Source of the DNA: SIG565 sp045613385
GTDB taxonomy: Bacteria > Bacillota > Clostridia > Oscillospirales > Acutalibacteraceae
Direction of reading: 5' to 3'
DNA length: 27,166 nucleotides
Assembly (NCBI GenBank): GCA_045613385.1
Contig: JAZLAW010000021.1
Coordinates: 1 to 27,166, forward strand
Position 1 is the stretch's first letter. Each line of letters begins with the position of its first letter. Below are positions 15,244-22,906 of this stretch, one piece after another. The notes beneath the pieces are model-generated. The model was not told where the DNA came from. It saw nothing but the letters and a program-made list of their open reading frames with translations, and made no database searches. Position numbers and translations under genes: made by a program.

Positions 15244-16131
15244 TTAGATTAAATCTACCTTCTTAAGTTCGTTTTTAAGTGCTTCGCGTTTAGCATCACT
15301 CATAGGTACGAGCGGTAAACGGCAGGGACCTAAATTCATTCCCATAATATTCATGGCTTCTTTTACAGGAATTGGGTTTACGTCACTGAACAAAGCATTG
15401 ATTAAATCAATATATTTGATCTGCAAATCCAAAGCTTTCTTTGTATCGTTATCAAAGTAAGCCTGACACATATCGTGGGTTTCTTTAGGAGCTACATTCG
15501 AGAGCACGGAAATTACACCGATTCCGCCTACAGATAAGATAGGTACAATCTGGTCATCATTACCCGAATATATATCAAGGTTGTCTCCGCATAATGCCTT
15601 GGTTTTAATAACCGATGAAACATCTCCGTTTGCTTCCTTTGCCGCAACGATGTTTTTGTGTTTAGCAAGTTCGGCATATGTCTCAGGTAAAATGTTTACA
15701 CCTGTACGTGACGGAACATTATAAAGAATTATGGGAGCATCGACGCGGTCTGCAATATAGTTATAGTGTGCGATAAGACCTGCTTGTGAGGTTTTGTTAT
15801 AATATGGGGTTACAAGCAAAAGTGCGTCGGCACCGGCTTTTATAGCCATATTACTGAGTTCAACCGAATATGCAGTATCATTGCTTCCTGTACCTGCGAT
15901 AATCGGAACTCTGCCTTTTGTTATTTTAGCGGCTTCTTCGATAACCTTAATATGTTCTTCGGTATCAAGAGTTGCGGCTTCACCTGTAGTACCACAGATA
16001 ACAAGCGCATCGATGCCGCCTTTTATCTGGTCTTCGATTATTGTTTCAAGCGCGGCGAAATTAACCGAGCCATCTTCAAACATTGGAGTAACAAGAGCGG
16101 TAGCGGCGCCTGTAAAAATTCTCTTTTTCAT
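15244..16131 (-). CDS. dapA: 4-hydroxy-tetrahydrodipicolinate synthase
   Basis: DapA condenses pyruvate with aspartate semialdehyde, the committed step to lysine and diaminopimelate. In the 295 aa TIM-barrel protein the Schiff-base lysine is K165 in VAAKEANGD, the catalytic Tyr is Y137 with R142 in YNVPSRTG, and ICGTTGEAATL (about residues 45-55) is the usual phosphate/substrate motif. The length matches the family. It sits 20 bases downstream of asd, with an AAAGGA-type ribosome site (minus strand, near 16140). N-acetylneuraminate lyase is the close paralogue, but the asd/dapB neighbours make DapA nearly certain. Confidence 0.96.
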   Translation of the reverse strand: MKKRIFTGAATALVTPMFEDGSVNFAALETIIEDQIKGGIDALVICGTTGEAATLDTEEHIKVIEEAAKITKGRVPIIAGTGSNDTAYSVELSNMAIKAGADALLLVTPYYNKTSQAGLIAHYNYIADRVDAPIILYNVPSRTGVNILPETYAELAKHKNIVAAKEANGDVSSVIKTKALCGDNLDIYSGNDDQIVPILSVGGIGVISVLSNVAPKETHDMCQAYFDNDTKKALDLQIKYIDLINALFSDVNPIPVKEAMNIMGMNLGPCRLPLVPMSDAKREALKNELKKVDLI

Positions 16132-16151
16132 AAGACAAGAGTCCTTTCTGA

Positions 16152-17231
16152 TTAATCAATATAACCTTCCGCACAAAGAAGTTCTGCCAAGAGAACTGCG
16201 CCACCTGCGGCACCGCGCAGAGTGTTGTGCGACATACATACAAATTTGTAATCATACTGGGTATCTTCGCGTAATCTACCTATGGAGATAGCCATACCGT
16301 TTTCAAGTTCGCGCTGAAGTTTGATTTGAGGCATATTATCTTCTACAAAGTAGTTAAGGAACTGCTTTGGAGCGCTCGGAAGCTTTAATTCTTGCGGACG
16401 ACCTTTGAAGTTCTTCCATATATCAAGAATTTCTTCTTTACTCGGTTTTTTATCAAAGCTTACAAAAACCGCTGCGGTATGTCCATCAGACACAGGAACA
16501 CGTAAGCACTGGGCGGTTAATTTCGGTGTTTCAGAATTAACGATAACACCGTTTTCTACTTTACCCCAGATTTTAAGCGGTTCGTTTTCTGATTTTTCTT
16601 CTTCTCCGCCGATATAGGGGATAAGATTATCTACCATTTCGGGCCAACGTTCAAATGTTTTACCTGCGCCCGAAATTGCCTGGTAAGTACAAACAAGACC
16701 GCGACTGATACCAAATTTATCAAGCGGGAATATTGCAGGAACATAGCTTTGAAGTGAGCAGTTTGATTTTACTGCCACAAAACCGCGCTTTGTGCCGAGG
16801 CGCTTTCTCTGCGAATGAATAACTTCCGCATGTTCGGGATTGAGCTCAGGAATAATCATAGGAACATCGGGTGTGAAACGATGAGCACTGTTGTTGGATA
16901 TAACAGGACATTCAAGTTTTGCATAAGCTTCTTCCAAAGCCTTTATTTCATCCTTTTTCATATCAACCGCACAGAAGACAAAATCCACACTCTTTGCAAT
17001 TTTTTCCATATCTGCGGTAGCATCAAGCACAGGCATCTTTTTTACGGATTCGGGCATAGGTTTTGTCATTGCCCAACGGTTTCCAACAGCTTCTTCGTAT
17101 GTTTTACCTGCCGAACGGGAAGATGCTGCGAGAACTTCAATATCAAACCAGGGATGACCATCGTTAAGCAAAACAAAACGCTGACCAACCATACCGGTTG
17201 CACCAATAATACCAACTTTGTACTTTTTCAT
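16152..17231 (-). CDS. asd: Aspartate-semialdehyde dehydrogenase
   Basis: Asd makes L-aspartate semialdehyde from aspartyl phosphate with NADPH, feeding lysine, threonine and methionine synthesis. The 359 aa protein starts KVGIIGATGMVGQ (Rossmann loop), has the active-site Cys C158 in VKSNCSLQ, and the acid/base His H251 in VSDGHTAA. The SNCSLQ form and length place it with the archaeal/fungal-like Asd group, which is common in anaerobic Clostridia. I chose ATG at 17231; a TTG at 17249 in the same frame would overlap the AAAGGT ribosome site (17241-17246). It is the first gene of the minus-strand operon with dapA and dapB. Confidence 0.95.
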   Translation of the reverse strand: MKKYKVGIIGATGMVGQRFVLLNDGHPWFDIEVLAASSRSAGKTYEEAVGNRWAMTKPMPESVKKMPVLDATADMEKIAKSVDFVFCAVDMKKDEIKALEEAYAKLECPVISNNSAHRFTPDVPMIIPELNPEHAEVIHSQRKRLGTKRGFVAVKSNCSLQSYVPAIFPLDKFGISRGLVCTYQAISGAGKTFERWPEMVDNLIPYIGGEEEKSENEPLKIWGKVENGVIVNSETPKLTAQCLRVPVSDGHTAAVFVSFDKKPSKEEILDIWKNFKGRPQELKLPSAPKQFLNYFVEDNMPQIKLQRELENGMAISIGRLREDTQYDYKFVCMSHNTLRGAAGGAVLLAELLCAEGYID

Positions 17232-17267
17232 ATTCAACAAACCTTTCAATTAACGCAAATTTAAAAT

Positions 17268-17296
17268 AAAGTATTGCCTTATTTAACAATTTGCAA
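17268..17296 (-). promoter_or_regulatory. Probable promoter of the asd-dapA-dapB operon
   Basis: On the minus strand, TTGCAA (17296-17291), a 17-base spacer and TACTTT (17273-17268) form a reasonable SigA promoter about 37 bases upstream of the asd ATG. The 155-base divergent gap (17232-17386) is AT-rich, too short for a lysine riboswitch, and shows no other clear element; no strong promoter for queA stood out. Confidence 0.5.
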
Positions 17297-17386
17297 TATA
17301 ATACCTAGTATACTAATCATTATATTAATATATCATTAATTGGTGATTTTGTCAATTAATCTGTAGCGGAGAAATTAAGAAAAAAT

Positions 17387-18409
17387 ATGAAAAAAAGCGA
17401 ATTTAATTATTTTTTGCCCGAAAACCTTATTGCGCAGACTCCAATCGAACCGAGAGATATGTCTCGCCTTATGGTTTTGAAGCGTCAGACAGGGGATATA
17501 ACCCATACGGTTTTTAATACTCTGGATGACTATTTAAAGAGCGGAGATACCTTAGTTTTAAATAATACGAGAGTTTTACCTGCACGAATTTTCGGCACAC
17601 GTATAGATACGGGTGCGATGGTTGAGTTTGTCCTTTTAAAGCAGATTTCTTCTTTAAAATGGGAGTGTATTGCAGGACCCGGAAAAAAAGCAAAGAGCGG
17701 TCACGAATTTAAGTTTTCAGATGAATTATCCTGTACCGTAACCGATGTTTTACCCGATGGAAACAGGGTGATAGAATTTACTTGTGTTGGAGAATTTTTC
17801 TCGGTTCTTGATAAGGTAGGACAAATGCCACTTCCACATTACATAAAAGAAAAACTGGAGGATAAAGAGCGTTATCAGACGGTATATTCAAAAGAACTTG
17901 GAAGCGCGGCGGCTCCTACGGCAGGACTCCACTTTACACCCCAAATGTTAGAAAGGTTAAAGGACAAAGGAGTTAATATTGCTTTTGTTACTCTGCACGT
18001 TGGACTTGGTACATTCCGACCTGTAAAGGTGGATGAAATAACAGAACACAAAATGCATTCAGAACACTATTTTATTAGTGAAGAAACGGCTGGTATAATT
18101 AATAAAACAAAAGAAAGTGGTGGTCGTGTAATCTGTGTTGGCACCACTTCGTGCAGGACGCTTGAAAGCGCCGCATCGAAATTCGGTGAAATAAGAGCGT
18201 GTAGCGAAGATACTGACATATTCATATATCCCGGTTATAAATTCAAGGTAATGGATGCTTTGATTACCAATTTCCATCTACCAGAGAGCACTCTTATTAT
18301 GTTGGTCTCGGCATTTGCGGGGTACGATAACACGATGAATGCATATAAAACAGCAGTCGAAGAAGAATATAGATTTTTCAGTTTCGGTGACGCAATGCTC
18401 ATTGTCTAA
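17387..18409 (+). CDS. queA: tRNA preQ1(34) S-adenosylmethionine ribosyltransferase-isomerase
   Basis: QueA transfers the ribosyl part of SAM to preQ1 in the tRNA anticodon, giving epoxyqueuosine. The 340 aa length is standard. Typical motifs are FNYFLPENLIAQTPIEPRD at the N terminus, LVLNNTRVLPARIFG (~residues 55-69), GSAAAPTAGLHFT (~181-193), HVGLGTFRPVK (~205-215) and the C-terminal ITNFHLPESTLIML. Ribosome site AGCGGAGAA near 17366-17374, slightly distant from the ATG. It is followed 24 bases later by tgt, the enzyme that acts before it, a conserved pairing. Very confident. Confidence 0.97.
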   Translation: MKKSEFNYFLPENLIAQTPIEPRDMSRLMVLKRQTGDITHTVFNTLDDYLKSGDTLVLNNTRVLPARIFGTRIDTGAMVEFVLLKQISSLKWECIAGPGKKAKSGHEFKFSDELSCTVTDVLPDGNRVIEFTCVGEFFSVLDKVGQMPLPHYIKEKLEDKERYQTVYSKELGSAAAPTAGLHFTPQMLERLKDKGVNIAFVTLHVGLGTFRPVKVDEITEHKMHSEHYFISEETAGIINKTKESGGRVICVGTTSCRTLESAASKFGEIRACSEDTDIFIYPGYKFKVMDALITNFHLPESTLIMLVSAFAGYDNTMNAYKTAVEEEYRFFSFGDAMLIV

Positions 18410-18433
18410 ATATTTTTGTAAAGAGAGAAAGTT

Positions 18434-19564
18434 ATGTTTAAGGTTTTAAAACAAGAAGGAAATGCCAGACGCGGAGAGTTTAAAACAAACCGCGGTACTG
18501 TTCAGACACCCGCATTTATGAATGTAGCAACACAAAGCGCAATAAAGGGTGGCGTTTCTGCTGCCGATTTAAAGGAAATAAAATGTCAGGTTATGCTTTG
18601 TAATACATATCATTTGCACGTAAGACCGACAGATACGCTTATAAAAAACTGCGGTGGGCTGCATAAATTCACGACCTGGGATGGACCTATACTCACCGAT
18701 AGCGGTGGATTTCAGGTGTTTTCTTTAGCGGCGCTTCGAAAAATACGTGAAGAAGGGGTTACTTTTAATTCGCACGTAGATGGAAGACGCATTTTTATGG
18801 GACCTGAAGAGAGTATGCAAATACAGTCGAATCTCGGTTCAACTATTGCGATGGCCTTTGATGAGTGTGTAGAAAACCCTGCAGAATATCGTTATTCCAA
18901 GGAGTCGTGTGAGCGTACAACTCGTTGGTTGAAACGTTGTATGGCTGAAATGAAAAGGCTTAATTCATTACCGGGCACTGTTAATCCTGAACAGATGCTA
19001 TTCGGTATAAATCAGGGTTGCACTTATAATGATTTGAGAATAGAACATATGAAAGAAATTGCCGAACTCGGCTTAGACGGTTATGCAGTAGGCGGTTTGG
19101 CGGTTGGAGAACCCGAAGAAGTAATGTATGATGTACTTGATAACGTAGTCCCATTTGCACCAAAGGATAAAATTCGTTATCTGATGGGCGTTGGCACCCC
19201 AGTTAATATACTTAACGGTGTTGAACGAGGAATAGATTTGTTTGACTGTGTTATGCCAAGCCGAAATGCCCGTCACGGACATGCGTTTACATCCAAGGGA
19301 ATTGTTAATATAAACAATAAAAAATATGAAAATGATATGACACCGCTTGACGAAAATTGCAACTGTCCTGCTTGTCGCAGATATTCCAAGGCATATATCC
19401 GCCATCTTATGAAGGCGGGGGAAATGCTTTCGGGCAGACTGTTGGTGCTTCATAATCTGTATTTCTATAATAACCTTATGAGTGATATAAGAAATGCCCT
19501 TGATAATGGCACTTTTGCCGAGTTCAAACGCGAAAAAGAACAAATTTTAGGCCGCAGAATTTAA
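18434..19564 (+). CDS. tgt: tRNA-guanine transglycosylase
   Basis: Tgt swaps guanine-34 in tRNAs for Tyr, His, Asn and Asp with preQ1, the step before QueA. The 376 aa TIM-barrel protein has catalytic Asp D89 in LTDSGGFQVFSL, GGLAVGEP near residues 219-226, the nucleophilic Asp in DLFDCVMPSRNARHG, and the zinc site CNCPACRR followed about 25 residues later by the His in LVLHNLYF. These bacterial features exclude an archaeosine enzyme. GAGAGA lies just upstream of the ATG. yajC follows with its own promoter starting 4 bases past the tgt stop. Confidence 0.97.
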   Translation: MFKVLKQEGNARRGEFKTNRGTVQTPAFMNVATQSAIKGGVSAADLKEIKCQVMLCNTYHLHVRPTDTLIKNCGGLHKFTTWDGPILTDSGGFQVFSLAALRKIREEGVTFNSHVDGRRIFMGPEESMQIQSNLGSTIAMAFDECVENPAEYRYSKESCERTTRWLKRCMAEMKRLNSLPGTVNPEQMLFGINQGCTYNDLRIEHMKEIAELGLDGYAVGGLAVGEPEEVMYDVLDNVVPFAPKDKIRYLMGVGTPVNILNGVERGIDLFDCVMPSRNARHGHAFTSKGIVNINNKKYENDMTPLDENCNCPACRRYSKAYIRHLMKAGEMLSGRLLVLHNLYFYNNLMSDIRNALDNGTFAEFKREKEQILGRRI

Positions 19565-19567
19565 TAC

Positions 19568-19596
19568 TTGCAAAACATAAATGTTTTAGGTATAAT
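19568..19596 (+). promoter_or_regulatory. Promoter for yajC
   Basis: TTGCAA at 19568-19573, a 17-base spacer and TATAAT at 19591-19596, one mismatch to consensus. It lies between the tgt stop and the yajC ribosome site GGAGG (19616-19620), so yajC can be expressed independently. It also shows that the in-frame TTG at 19568 is a -35 box, not a start codon. Confidence 0.75.
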
Positions 19597-19627
19597 AAAT
19601 AAGAAAATTATATATGGAGGTTTCAAT

Positions 19628-19915
19628 ATGCAGGGTGGACTTATAATGGTGGCTTACATTGCGTTTTTTGGTTTACTTTTGTACTTTATGATTATTCGAC
19701 CGCAGAATAAGAAGAAAAAGGCAGAAGAACAATTAAAAAACAGTCTTCAGGTAGGCGATGAGATTGTAACAATCGGCGGATTCCACGGAAAGATTATTTC
19801 TATGAAGGAAGACAGTATAGTAATTGAATCTGTACTTGACCATACAAAGCAGAAAATCGAACGTTGGGCTGTTCAGTCGAATCTTACAATTCACGATGAT
19901 GCACCAAGTAAATAA
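19628..19915 (+). CDS. yajC: Preprotein translocase subunit YajC
   Basis: YajC is the small membrane partner of SecDF in the Sec export machinery. The 95 aa protein has one N-terminal membrane helix (about residues 6-24, ending FMIIRPQNKKKK) and then the cytoplasmic domain with LQVGDEIVTIGGFHGKI, the family signature. I chose ATG at 19628 with GGAGG 7 bases upstream; the frame extends to a TTG at 19568, but that is the promoter -35. Following queA-tgt is the classic order. SecD and SecF genes, which often come next, are absent here. Confidence 0.94.
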   Translation: MQGGLIMVAYIAFFGLLLYFMIIRPQNKKKKAEEQLKNSLQVGDEIVTIGGFHGKIISMKEDSIVIESVLDHTKQKIERWAVQSNLTIHDDAPSK

Positions 19916-19924
19916 GTAATAAAA

Positions 19925-19961
19925 AAGGTCCCTTCGGAATAGTATATTTCGGAGGGATTTT
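19925..19961 (+). promoter_or_regulatory. Hairpin covering the ribosome site of the TIGR04086 gene
   Basis: An 11-15 bp imperfect stem pairs 19925-19939 with 19947-19961 (core TCCCTTCGGAA with TTTCGGAGGGA, two G-U wobbles), loop TAGTATA. The 3' arm contains the Shine-Dalgarno GGAGGG (19951-19956) of the next gene and ends in TTTT. It may reduce translation, act as a weak terminator after yajC, or both. Confidence 0.6.
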
Positions 19962-19964
19962 GTT

Positions 19965-20369
19965 ATGTTAAAAAAACAGACACAGAACAAAAGCAATAGT
20001 TTTTATATTAATATACTTATTGGCGCGGCCGTATCGGTCGGTGTATTATTGTTAGCCTTGTTAATCGCGGCAGCCTTGATGGTGTTTTTTAATATAAGCG
20101 TAAAATATGCATCTCCAATAGCATCGGTCTGCGCGGCAATCGGAACATTTACGGGCGCCTATTTTTCGGCTCGCAAAAACGGTGAAAAGGGACTTATCAA
20201 CGGTTTGCTTATAGCAGGAGTTATATTCGTTATAGTAACGATAGTTTCGGCTTTTCTTAACGATAAAATTACGGCTATATCCTTTATACACTTAGCGGTT
20301 ATTCTGTTGTCGGGCTGTATCGGCGGTATAATGGGCGTAAACAAGACCGAAAAAAGAAAAATTGTATAG
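19965..20369 (+). CDS. TIGR04086-family membrane protein
   Basis: The 134 aa protein is predicted to have four membrane helices (about residues 16-43, 47-67, 79-101 and 107-128). A short basic loop, FSARKNGEKG, lies between the second and third, and the glycine-rich stretch GTFTGAYFSA precedes it. This is the pattern of the TIGR04086/YrzE group of small clostridial and bacillar membrane proteins, whose function is unknown. In many Clostridia a member sits beside yajC, as here, which supports the call. The GGAGGG ribosome site is inside a hairpin. It is followed directly by a very stable terminator. Confidence 0.75.
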   Translation: MLKKQTQNKSNSFYINILIGAAVSVGVLLLALLIAAALMVFFNISVKYASPIASVCAAIGTFTGAYFSARKNGEKGLINGLLIAGVIFVIVTIVSAFLNDKITAISFIHLAVILLSGCIGGIMGVNKTEKRKIV

Positions 20370-20375
20370 CTTTTA

Positions 20376-20405
20376 AACCCCGCCGGTAAATACCGGCGGG
20401 GTTAT
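20376..20405 (+). terminator. GC-rich terminator hairpin after the TIGR04086 gene
   Basis: A perfect 13 bp stem (20376-20388 with 20391-20403: AACCCCGCCGGTA / TACCGGCGGGGTT) with an AA loop, or a four-base loop if the closing T-A pair opens. The T tract after it is weak (GTTATT), but the stem is the most GC-rich in the window. Confidence 0.8.
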
Positions 20406-20410
20406 TCGTG

Positions 20411-20439
20411 TTGACAATATTTACCCTTAAATGTATAAT
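20411..20439 (+). promoter_or_regulatory. Perfect SigA promoter upstream of the FkbM methyltransferase and deo genes
   Basis: TTGACA at 20411-20416, a 17-base spacer and TATAAT at 20434-20439 match consensus exactly. It begins 6 bases past the preceding terminator. Transcription would start near 20446, about 23 bases before the ATG at 20469. Confidence 0.87.
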
Positions 20440-20468
20440 TGAATTATAGAATTGATAGGAAGAAAAGT

Positions 20469-21503
20469 ATGACGGATTTATGGAATTATTTAAAGAAAAC
20501 CGATAAAAAAATACTGCTTTACGGCACCGGAAACGGCGCCGATAAAATACTTGATGAGCTAATAAGCCGCGGCATTTCGGTCAGTGGAGTTTTCGCCAGT
20601 GATGGTTTTGTCCGTAACCGTACTTTTCGCGGTTTTCAGGTTATAAGTTTTTCCGACGCGGTAGAAAATTTTGGTGATTTTATCGCGCTTGTCTGCTTTG
20701 GCACACAACTGGCAGATGTAATGGATAATATTAAAAAAATATCCTCCATTGTGGAAACCTATGCGCCCGATGTACCCGTAATAGACAAAGACAGTATTTT
20801 TGATATGGAATATGTAAAAATACATAAAGAAAAATTAAAAAAGGTCTATGAATTATTGGCTGACAGGCAATCAAAAAGGGTTTTTGAAAATACCGTTATG
20901 TATAAATTAACCGGAAAGCTCGATTATCTTTTCGAGATTGAATCAAGCAAACAGGATGTATATAGATTGCTTGACTTGACAGACACCGAAGTATACGCAG
21001 ATTTAGGCGCATATACAGGAGACACGGTTAAGGAATTTATAGATAATACGGGTGGCTACAAAGAGATTATAGCGGCCGAACCCGACTTTAAAAATTTTCG
21101 TAAACTAACAAATAATACTGAAGGAATAAAAAACATTAAGTGTTTTAATGTGTGTATAAGTGATACTTGCGGCAAAATACCTTTTTCAATGAATTCGGGT
21201 AGAAATTCTGTCGCATTTAAGGGGCAAGAGTATATAGATGCGGTAAGTATTGATGCTTTGCTTAAGGACACGGATGTGTCATTTATCAAAATGGATATCG
21301 AAGGCCAGGAATTAAATGCCATTTCAGGCGCCAGAAACGTCTTGTCATCAAATAAACCAAAACTAAATATAGCGGCATATCACAGAAACGAAGACCTGTT
21401 TACGATTCCGCTTTTATTAAATGAAATTAATCCCGATTATAAAATCTATATGCGCCATCATCCGTATATACCGGCGTGGGATACGAATTTTTATGTTTTG
21501 TAA
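20469..21503 (+). CDS. FkbM-family methyltransferase with N-terminal Rossmann-like domain
   Basis: The 344 aa protein has two parts. Residues ~1-110 form a nucleotide-binding-like domain beginning KILLYGTGNGADKIL, reminiscent of PglD or sugar-dehydratase Rossmann domains. From ~165 comes an FkbM methyltransferase: SAM motif VYADLGAYTGDTVKEF, then IIAAEPD and the FkbM signature FIKMDIEGQELNAI. FkbM enzymes O-methylate sugars or natural products; many of this form act on polysaccharides. I chose ATG at 20469 with AGGAAG at 20457-20462; the frame runs back to a TTG at 20439, but that base is the end of the -10 box. Only 13 bases separate it from deoC, an unusual neighbour. Family confident; substrate unknown. 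Confidence 0.83.
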   Translation: MTDLWNYLKKTDKKILLYGTGNGADKILDELISRGISVSGVFASDGFVRNRTFRGFQVISFSDAVENFGDFIALVCFGTQLADVMDNIKKISSIVETYAPDVPVIDKDSIFDMEYVKIHKEKLKKVYELLADRQSKRVFENTVMYKLTGKLDYLFEIESSKQDVYRLLDLTDTEVYADLGAYTGDTVKEFIDNTGGYKEIIAAEPDFKNFRKLTNNTEGIKNIKCFNVCISDTCGKIPFSMNSGRNSVAFKGQEYIDAVSIDALLKDTDVSFIKMDIEGQELNAISGARNVLSSNKPKLNIAAYHRNEDLFTIPLLLNEINPDYKIYMRHHPYIPAWDTNFYVL

Positions 21504-21516
21504 GGATGGTTAAGTT

Positions 21517-22206
21517 ATGCAGATACAGGATATTTTAAAAATAGTGGACCATACATTGCTTTCACCCGATGCCACAATGAACGAAATTATCACGCTTTGC
21601 GATGATGCGGTAAAGTATAAAACCGCAACAGTTTGTATTGCACCGCATTTTGTGGGTGATGTCAGGAAATTATACGGCAAAAACCTTAAAATTTGCACTG
21701 TAATTGGTTTTCCTAACGGATATAACACAACGGCAGCAAAATGTTTTGAAGCTGATGAAGCGGTAAAAAACGGTGCAGATGAAATTGATATGGTCATAAA
21801 CATCGGTATGTTAAAGGATAAAAAATATGACAGTATATTGCGCGAAATAAATCAAGTCAAAAATTCTTGCGGTGGAAAAGCACTTAAGGTGATTATTGAA
21901 ACCTGTTTGTTGTCCGATGAAGAAAAAATAAAAATGTGTGAAATAATAAATAATAGTGAAGCCGATTTTATAAAGACTTCTACAGGATTTTCAACCGGTG
22001 GCGCAACCTTCGATGATATATCCCTTATGAAAAAACATATCAAAAATGGTAAAAAAATAAAGGCGGCAGGTGGTATTTCATCACTCGCAGATGCTGAAAA
22101 ATTTATAGAACTTGGCGCTGATAGACTTGGCACAAGCCGAATTGTAAATATTGTAAAGGAGAGTGACTCACTTGAGCGAGAAAATGTATCCGACTCCGCA
22201 TATTAA
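21517..22206 (+). CDS. deoC: Deoxyribose-phosphate aldolase
   Basis: DeoC splits 2-deoxyribose-5-phosphate into acetaldehyde and glyceraldehyde-3-phosphate, the end of deoxynucleoside breakdown. The 229 aa TIM-barrel protein has the family start VDHTLLSPDAT, the Asp in GADEIDMVINIG (about residues 87-98), the Schiff-base Lys in FIKTSTGFSTGGAT (about residues 149-162), and the second Lys in KIKAAGGISSLADA, followed by GADRLGTSRIV. AAGGATGG lies upstream of the ATG. It is the first gene of a deoC-deoD-deoB-pdp series, with deoD overlapping its 3' end. Confidence 0.96.
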   Translation: MQIQDILKIVDHTLLSPDATMNEIITLCDDAVKYKTATVCIAPHFVGDVRKLYGKNLKICTVIGFPNGYNTTAAKCFEADEAVKNGADEIDMVINIGMLKDKKYDSILREINQVKNSCGGKALKVIIETCLLSDEEKIKMCEIINNSEADFIKTSTGFSTGGATFDDISLMKKHIKNGKKIKAAGGISSLADAEKFIELGADRLGTSRIVNIVKESDSLERENVSDSAY

Positions 22207-22906
22207 TGCCATACCCGAAGATTTTGGAAAAACCGTACTAATGCCGGGTGACCCGCTACGCGCGAAGTTTATCGCTGAAAATTTTCTTACAGATGCACGA
22301 CTCGTAAATAACGTCAGGGGTATTGGCGGCTATACAGGATATTACGACGGTGTAAAAGTGTCTGTAATGGCAAGTGGTATGGGTATGCCATCTATGGGTA
22401 TTTACAGTTATGAGTTGTTTAACTTTTTCGGCGTGGAAAATATTATCCGTATTGGTTCTGCAGGTTCTATGCAGGTCGATATTAATGTTCGCGATATAGT
22501 AATAGGACAGGGTGCCTGTACAAATTCCAACTATGCAGCTCAATATGAATTGAACGGCACTTTTGCTCCCATAGCCGATTATTCACTTCTTAAATTAGCG
22601 GTGGATGTTGCATCTGAGGAAAACTTGAAATATCACGTTGGCAATTTACTTTCGAGTGATACTTTTTATAGCGATGAAAGTGAAAGTGCTCAAAAATGGG
22701 GCAAAATGGGTGTAATGGCCGTTGAGATGGAAGCTGCGGCCCTTTATATGAATGCCGCAAGAGCAGGTAAAAGAGCACTTGCTGTTTGTACAATATCAGA
22801 CAGTCTTATTACAGGTGAAACAACTTCATCTGAAGAACGACAGAATTCTTTCACCGAAATGATGAAGTTAGCACTGACAGTGGCAAAACGGGCAGAAGAA
22901 ATATGA
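22172..22906 (+). CDS. deoD: Purine-nucleoside phosphorylase, DeoD type
   Basis: DeoD phosphorolyses purine (deoxy)nucleosides to the base and (deoxy)ribose-1-phosphate. Seen: TPHINA at the start, VLMPGDPLRAKFIAENFL (phosphate-binding Arg), VNNVRGIGGYTGYYDG, IRIGSAGSMQVD, AVEMEAAALY and the catalytic Asp in TISDSLITGE. I prefer TTG at 22172 (244 aa), because AAGGAG (22156-22161) is 10 bases upstream; GTG at 22163 is only one base from that site, and ATG at 22184 is the other option. It overlaps deoC by 35 bases and its stop overlaps the deoB start (ATGA). The hexameric DeoD type, not the trimeric PunA type. Confidence 0.94.
   Translation: MSEKMYPTPHINAIPEDFGKTVLMPGDPLRAKFIAENFLTDARLVNNVRGIGGYTGYYDGVKVSVMASGMGMPSMGIYSYELFNFFGVENIIRIGSAGSMQVDINVRDIVIGQGACTNSNYAAQYELNGTFAPIADYSLLKLAVDVASEENLKYHVGNLLSSDTFYSDESESAQKWGKMGVMAVEMEAAALYMNAARAGKRALAVCTISDSLITGETTSSEERQNSFTEMMKLALTVAKRAEEI

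Noticed and set aside
17232..17386. Lysine riboswitch or other leader RNA upstream of asd
   Set aside because: The asd leader is too short (about 30-40 bases from the likely promoter) and no conserved riboswitch core is visible.
19568..19627. Longer YajC starting at TTG 19568
   Set aside because: The TTG is part of the -35 box, and the extra 20 residues do not resemble YajC; GGAGG points to ATG at 19628.
20439..20468. TTG at 20439 as start of the FkbM protein
   Set aside because: That codon begins at the last base of a perfect -10 box, upstream of the transcription start; ATG at 20469 has AGGAAG at good spacing.
20370..20468. Possible short SCIFF-like cysteine peptide gene after TIGR04086
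   Set aside because: The stretch is filled by the terminator hairpin and promoter; no cysteine-rich short frame is present.
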